The notes beneath the pieces are model-generated. The model was not told where the DNA came from. It was given only the letters and a program-made list of their open reading frames with translations, and did not search any database. Source: Burkholderiales bacterium (GTDB taxonomy: Bacteria; Pseudomonadota; Gammaproteobacteria; Burkholderiales; CAIKXV01). From it: DNA of 9,714 nt. The position numbers were made by a program, and so were the translations under genes. The stretch spans positions 1 through 9,714 of the forward strand of contig JACMMK010000420.1 of NCBI GenBank assembly GCA_014379045.1, in the 5' to 3' direction. Below are positions 7,123-9,714 of the stretch, in pieces; position 1 is the first letter of the stretch, and the number at the start of each line of letters is the position of its first letter.

Positions 7123-9048
7123 ATGACGGACTTGTTCAGCCAGTATCGCGAGCGTTACGAGGCGGCCCAGGAAGACGAGATGTCGGTGCACGACTTCCTT
7201 GACCTGTGCCGCGCGCAACCGGACACGTATGCAAGCCCGGCCGAGCGCATGCTGACCGCGATCGGCGAACCCGAAATCGTCGACTCCCGCAACGATCTCC
7301 GTCTGTCGCGACTGTTCTCGAACCGGATGATCCGGCGTTACCCGGCATTCGACGAGTTCTACGGCATGGAGGACGTGATCGAGCAGATCGTCTCGTTCTT
7401 CAAACACGCTGCGCAGGGCCTGGAAGAGCGCAAGCAGGTGCTTTATCTGCTCGGGCCGGTGGGCGGGGGCAAGTCGTCGATCGCCGAACGCCTGAAGCAT
7501 CTGATGGAAGCCAAGCCGATCTACGCGCTGAAAGGCTCGCCGGTCAACGAGTCGGCGCTCGGTCTGTTCGATCCGAATCGCGATGGACCCATTCTCGAGA
7601 AAGAGTACGGCATCTCGAAACGCTATCTGGCGGGGATCATGAGCCCGTGGGCAGTGAAGAGGCTGCAGGAGTTCGAAGGCGACATCACCCGTTTTCGCGT
7701 CGTGCGCCTGCACCCGTCGGTGCTGCAGCAGATCGCGATTTCGAAAACAGAGCCGGGTGACGAGAACAACCAGGACATCTCCTCGCTGGTCGGGAAGGTC
7801 GATATCCGGATGCTCGACCGTTTTTCACAGAACGACCCCGATGCGTACAGTTACTCGGGTGGTCTGTGCTTGGCGAATCAGGGTCTGCTCGAGTTCGTCG
7901 AGATGTTCAAGGCGCCGATCAAGATGCTGCACCCACTGCTGACCGCGACGCAGGAGGGAAATTACAAGGGGACCGAAGGTTTTTCGGCGATTCCCTTCAA
8001 CGGCGTGATCCTCGCGCATTCGAACGAAGCCGAATGGCAGACCTTTCGCAATAACAAGCACAACGAAGCGTTTCTCGATCGCGTCTACATCGTCAAGGTG
8101 CCGTACTGCCTGCGGGTGTCCGAGGAAGTCAAGATCTATCAGAAGCTGTTGACCAACAGTTCGCTGGCGGCGTCTCCGTGCGCGCCCGGGACTCTCGACA
8201 TGATGGCGCAGTTCGCCGTGCTGTCGCGGCTGAAAGAGCCGGAGAATTCGAGCATCTATTCGAAGATGCGCGTCTACGACGGCGAAAGCCTGAAGGATGT
8301 CGATCCCAAAGCGAAGTCGTACCAGGAGTACCGTGACTACTCGGGTATCGACGAGGGGATGAACGGCGTGTCGACCCGCTTCTCCTACAAGATATTGTCG
8401 GCAGTCTTCAACTACGATCAGGCCGAAGTCGCCGCCAATCCGGTGCACCTGATGTATGTGCTCGAGCAGAAGCTCTCGCGGGAAGATCTGCCTGAAGAAA
8501 GCAAGCGCCGCTACCTCGATTTCATCAAGGGTTACCTGTCGCCCCGTTACGCCGAGTTCATCGGCAAGGAAATCCAGACCGCCTATCTCGAGTCGTACTC
8601 GGAGTACGGGCAGAACATCTTCGATCGATACGTCACGTATGCCGACTGCTGGATCCAGGACGAGGAGTTCCGCGATCCGGAAACCGGTGAGATCTTCGAC
8701 CGTGGTTCGCTCAACTCGGAGCTCGAGAAGATCGAGAAGCCGGCCGGCATCGCGAATCCCAAAGATTTCCGCAACGAGATCGTCAATTTCGTGTTGCGTG
8801 CGCGCGCGGGCAACGCCGGGCGCAATCCGGCCTGGAGCAGTTTCGAGAAGATGCGCGAAGTGATCGAGAAGAAGATGTTCTCGAACACCGAAGATCTGTT
8901 GCCGGTGATTTCGTTCAATGCAAAGGCATCGGCCGACGAGAAACAGAAGCATCAGAGTTTCGTCGCGCGAATGGTCGCCAAGGGCTATACCGAGAAGCAG
9001 GTTCGGCTGCTGTGCGAGTGGTACCTGCGGGTGCGCAAGTCACAGTAG
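7123..9048 (+). CDS. prkA: PrkA family AAA-type serine protein kinase (YeaG)
   Basis: Cytoplasmic ATPase and serine kinase of the PrkA/YeaG family, linked in E. coli to nitrogen-starvation and stationary-phase stress. It encodes 641 residues, against 644 for E. coli YeaG as I recall it, with near-continuous resemblance (FSQYRERYEAAQ at the start, CEWYLRVRKSQ at the end). The AAA core shows Walker A GPVGGGKS (111-118), a Walker-B-position segment GLLEFVEMFK (254-263), a sensor-1-like HSNE (299-302) and an arginine-finger-like EAFLDR (315-320). The C-terminal PrkA domain carries the conserved EFIGKEIQTAYLES (from 478) and IVNFVLRARA stretches. The family was named for kinase activity; a Bacillus homologue has been reported to act as a protease, so the biochemical role is not settled. 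It heads the prkA-yeaH module. No truncation or missing key residue is seen. Confidence 0.97.
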   Translation: MTDLFSQYRERYEAAQEDEMSVHDFLDLCRAQPDTYASPAERMLTAIGEPEIVDSRNDLRLSRLFSNRMIRRYPAFDEFYGMEDVIEQIVSFFKHAAQGLEERKQVLYLLGPVGGGKSSIAERLKHLMEAKPIYALKGSPVNESALGLFDPNRDGPILEKEYGISKRYLAGIMSPWAVKRLQEFEGDITRFRVVRLHPSVLQQIAISKTEPGDENNQDISSLVGKVDIRMLDRFSQNDPDAYSYSGGLCLANQGLLEFVEMFKAPIKMLHPLLTATQEGNYKGTEGFSAIPFNGVILAHSNEAEWQTFRNNKHNEAFLDRVYIVKVPYCLRVSEEVKIYQKLLTNSSLAASPCAPGTLDMMAQFAVLSRLKEPENSSIYSKMRVYDGESLKDVDPKAKSYQEYRDYSGIDEGMNGVSTRFSYKILSAVFNYDQAEVAANPVHLMYVLEQKLSREDLPEESKRRYLDFIKGYLSPRYAEFIGKEIQTAYLESYSEYGQNIFDRYVTYADCWIQDEEFRDPETGEIFDRGSLNSELEKIEKPAGIANPKDFRNEIVNFVLRARAGNAGRNPAWSSFEKMREVIEKKMFSNTEDLLPVISFNAKASADEKQKHQSFVARMVAKGYTEKQVRLLCEWYLRVRKSQ

Positions 9049-9230
9049 AGCGCCGCGGCGCAACGATCGCACAGGGTTTTGGAAGCGGTTTCCTTGCGGT
9101 TGCACAGCATTAGCGTAGGGTTACAGGGTTTGCGTAGCATGTAACAGTCACGCGCTGGTACGACGTGGTCGGTGCCCCGGGCGCGTGGCAGGGGTCCGAA
9201 CATCGTCGTCAGCGTTAGCGTGAGCGTGAT
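9049..9230 (+). other. prkA-yeaH intergenic spacer
   Basis: This 182-base gap begins with a perfect 12-base palindrome, GCGCCGCGGCGC (9050-9061), starting just after the prkA stop. It has no following T-run, so it is not a typical terminator. ACAGGGTTT occurs twice (9071-9079 and 9123-9131) and GCGTAG twice nearby. A run of AGCGT-like units (9211-9228) leads into the yeaH start. It may carry mRNA-processing or stability signals that set the kinase/partner ratio; this is inference. Confidence 0.4.
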
Positions 9231-9714
9231 ATGGCAGGCAGCGTCCATCTGATTGACCGCCGTTACAACAGCGGCAACAAAAGCGCGACCAACCGGCAGC
9301 GCTTCATCCGCCGCTACAAGCAGCAATTGAAGCGAGCGGTCGGTGACATGGTCGATCAGCGATCGATCACCGACATCGACGGCGGCGGCGAGGTCAATCT
9401 GCCTGCCCGCGATATCTCGGAACCGAGCTTCCGACACGGGCCTGGCGGCAATCGTGAGACCGTTCATCCGGGCAATCGCGAGTTTTCGCCCGGCGACACG
9501 ATCCAGCGGCCTCAGGGTGGTGACGGCGGGGGCGGCGGCGGTGAGCCCGGGGAGGGTGAATCGACCGACAGCTTCGTGTTCACGCTGTCGCGCGACGAGT
9601 TTCTGAACATCTTCTTCGAAGATCTGGAACTGCCTCGTCTCGTGCGCAACTATCTGGGCACCGTGCAACAAAAGAAGATGGTGCGCGCCGGGTACATCGT
9701 CGAGGGTGCGCCGA
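9231..9714 (+). CDS. yeaH: YeaH family protein (DUF444), 5' part only
   Basis: Partner gene of prkA, truncated by the window edge after 161 codons; E. coli YeaH has about 427 residues. The visible part matches the N-terminus of the family: the start (HLIDRRYNSGNKSATNRQRF, 6-25) corresponds to the E. coli FIDRRLNGKNKSMVNRQRF region. It is followed by RSITDID (44-50), the ISEPSF..G.GG signature (62-73), HPGNREFSPGD (79-89), IQRPQGG (91-97), a Gly-rich linker (96-108) and FVFTLSRDEFLNIFFEDLEL (115-134). The missing C-terminal half normally carries a von Willebrand A-like fold. ATG at 9231 is the only start: an in-frame TAG lies at 9216-9218 with no start codon between. The Shine-Dalgarno is weak (a GTGAG-like run). 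It is probably co-transcribed with prkA; function is unknown beyond the association with PrkA under stress. Confidence 0.93.
   Translation, partial: MAGSVHLIDRRYNSGNKSATNRQRFIRRYKQQLKRAVGDMVDQRSITDIDGGGEVNLPARDISEPSFRHGPGGNRETVHPGNREFSPGDTIQRPQGGDGGGGGGEPGEGESTDSFVFTLSRDEFLNIFFEDLELPRLVRNYLGTVQQKKMVRAGYIVEGAP

Noticed and set aside
7825..8952. 375-codon minus-strand frame opposite prkA
   Set aside because: Antisense to a gene whose protein matches its family end to end; the composition is that of a mirror frame.
9050..9080. Rho-independent terminator after prkA
   Set aside because: The 12-base palindrome leaves almost no loop, and the T-run begins some 16 bases later and is only four long; yeaH follows in the same direction.
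1..9714. CRISPR array, insertion sequence or rRNA
   Set aside because: No regularly spaced repeats, transposase or terminal inverted repeats, or ribosomal RNA sequence were seen.

Overview
The window is GC-rich and densely coded, with codon bias strong enough to leave long open frames opposite the real genes. Its gene families fit a Gram-negative proteobacterium. The inner-membrane/periplasm/outer-membrane pump, together with a PrkA very close to Escherichia coli YeaG paired with YeaH, points to a beta- or gammaproteobacterium; a high-GC betaproteobacterium is my best guess, made from family resemblance only.

Left part (12-6167, minus strand): a complete three-gene tripartite efflux operon, transcribed right to left. 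The order is outer-membrane TolC-family channel (4617-6167), periplasmic adaptor (3274-4620), then HAE1-type RND permease (12-3206). Channel and adaptor share an ATGA stop/start overlap. The permease follows after 67 bases and has its own strong ribosome binding site. Together they would form one envelope-spanning, proton-driven pump. All three proteins carry low-complexity, probably disordered extensions. No regulator gene lies next to the operon inside the window.

Middle (6168-7122): a 955-base non-coding stretch between two divergent operons. It holds a plausible sigma-70-type promoter for the pump (6299-6326) whose -35 box lies inside a perfect 9-bp-arm inverted repeat (6312-6352), a good operator candidate. 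Further palindromes occur toward the right-hand genes. I found no convincing gene here.

Right part (7123-9714, plus strand): prkA (yeaG), a 641-residue AAA-type serine kinase/ATPase with all its landmarks, then after 182 bases the first 161 codons of yeaH (DUF444), cut by the window edge. This is the conserved stress/stationary-phase prkA-yeaH module; in many proteobacteria a spoVR (ycgB) gene follows, which here would lie beyond the window.

I did not find a clearly undescribed system. The most useful leads are the operator-like structure in front of the pump, the pump's channel-first gene order, and the long divergent intergenic region.
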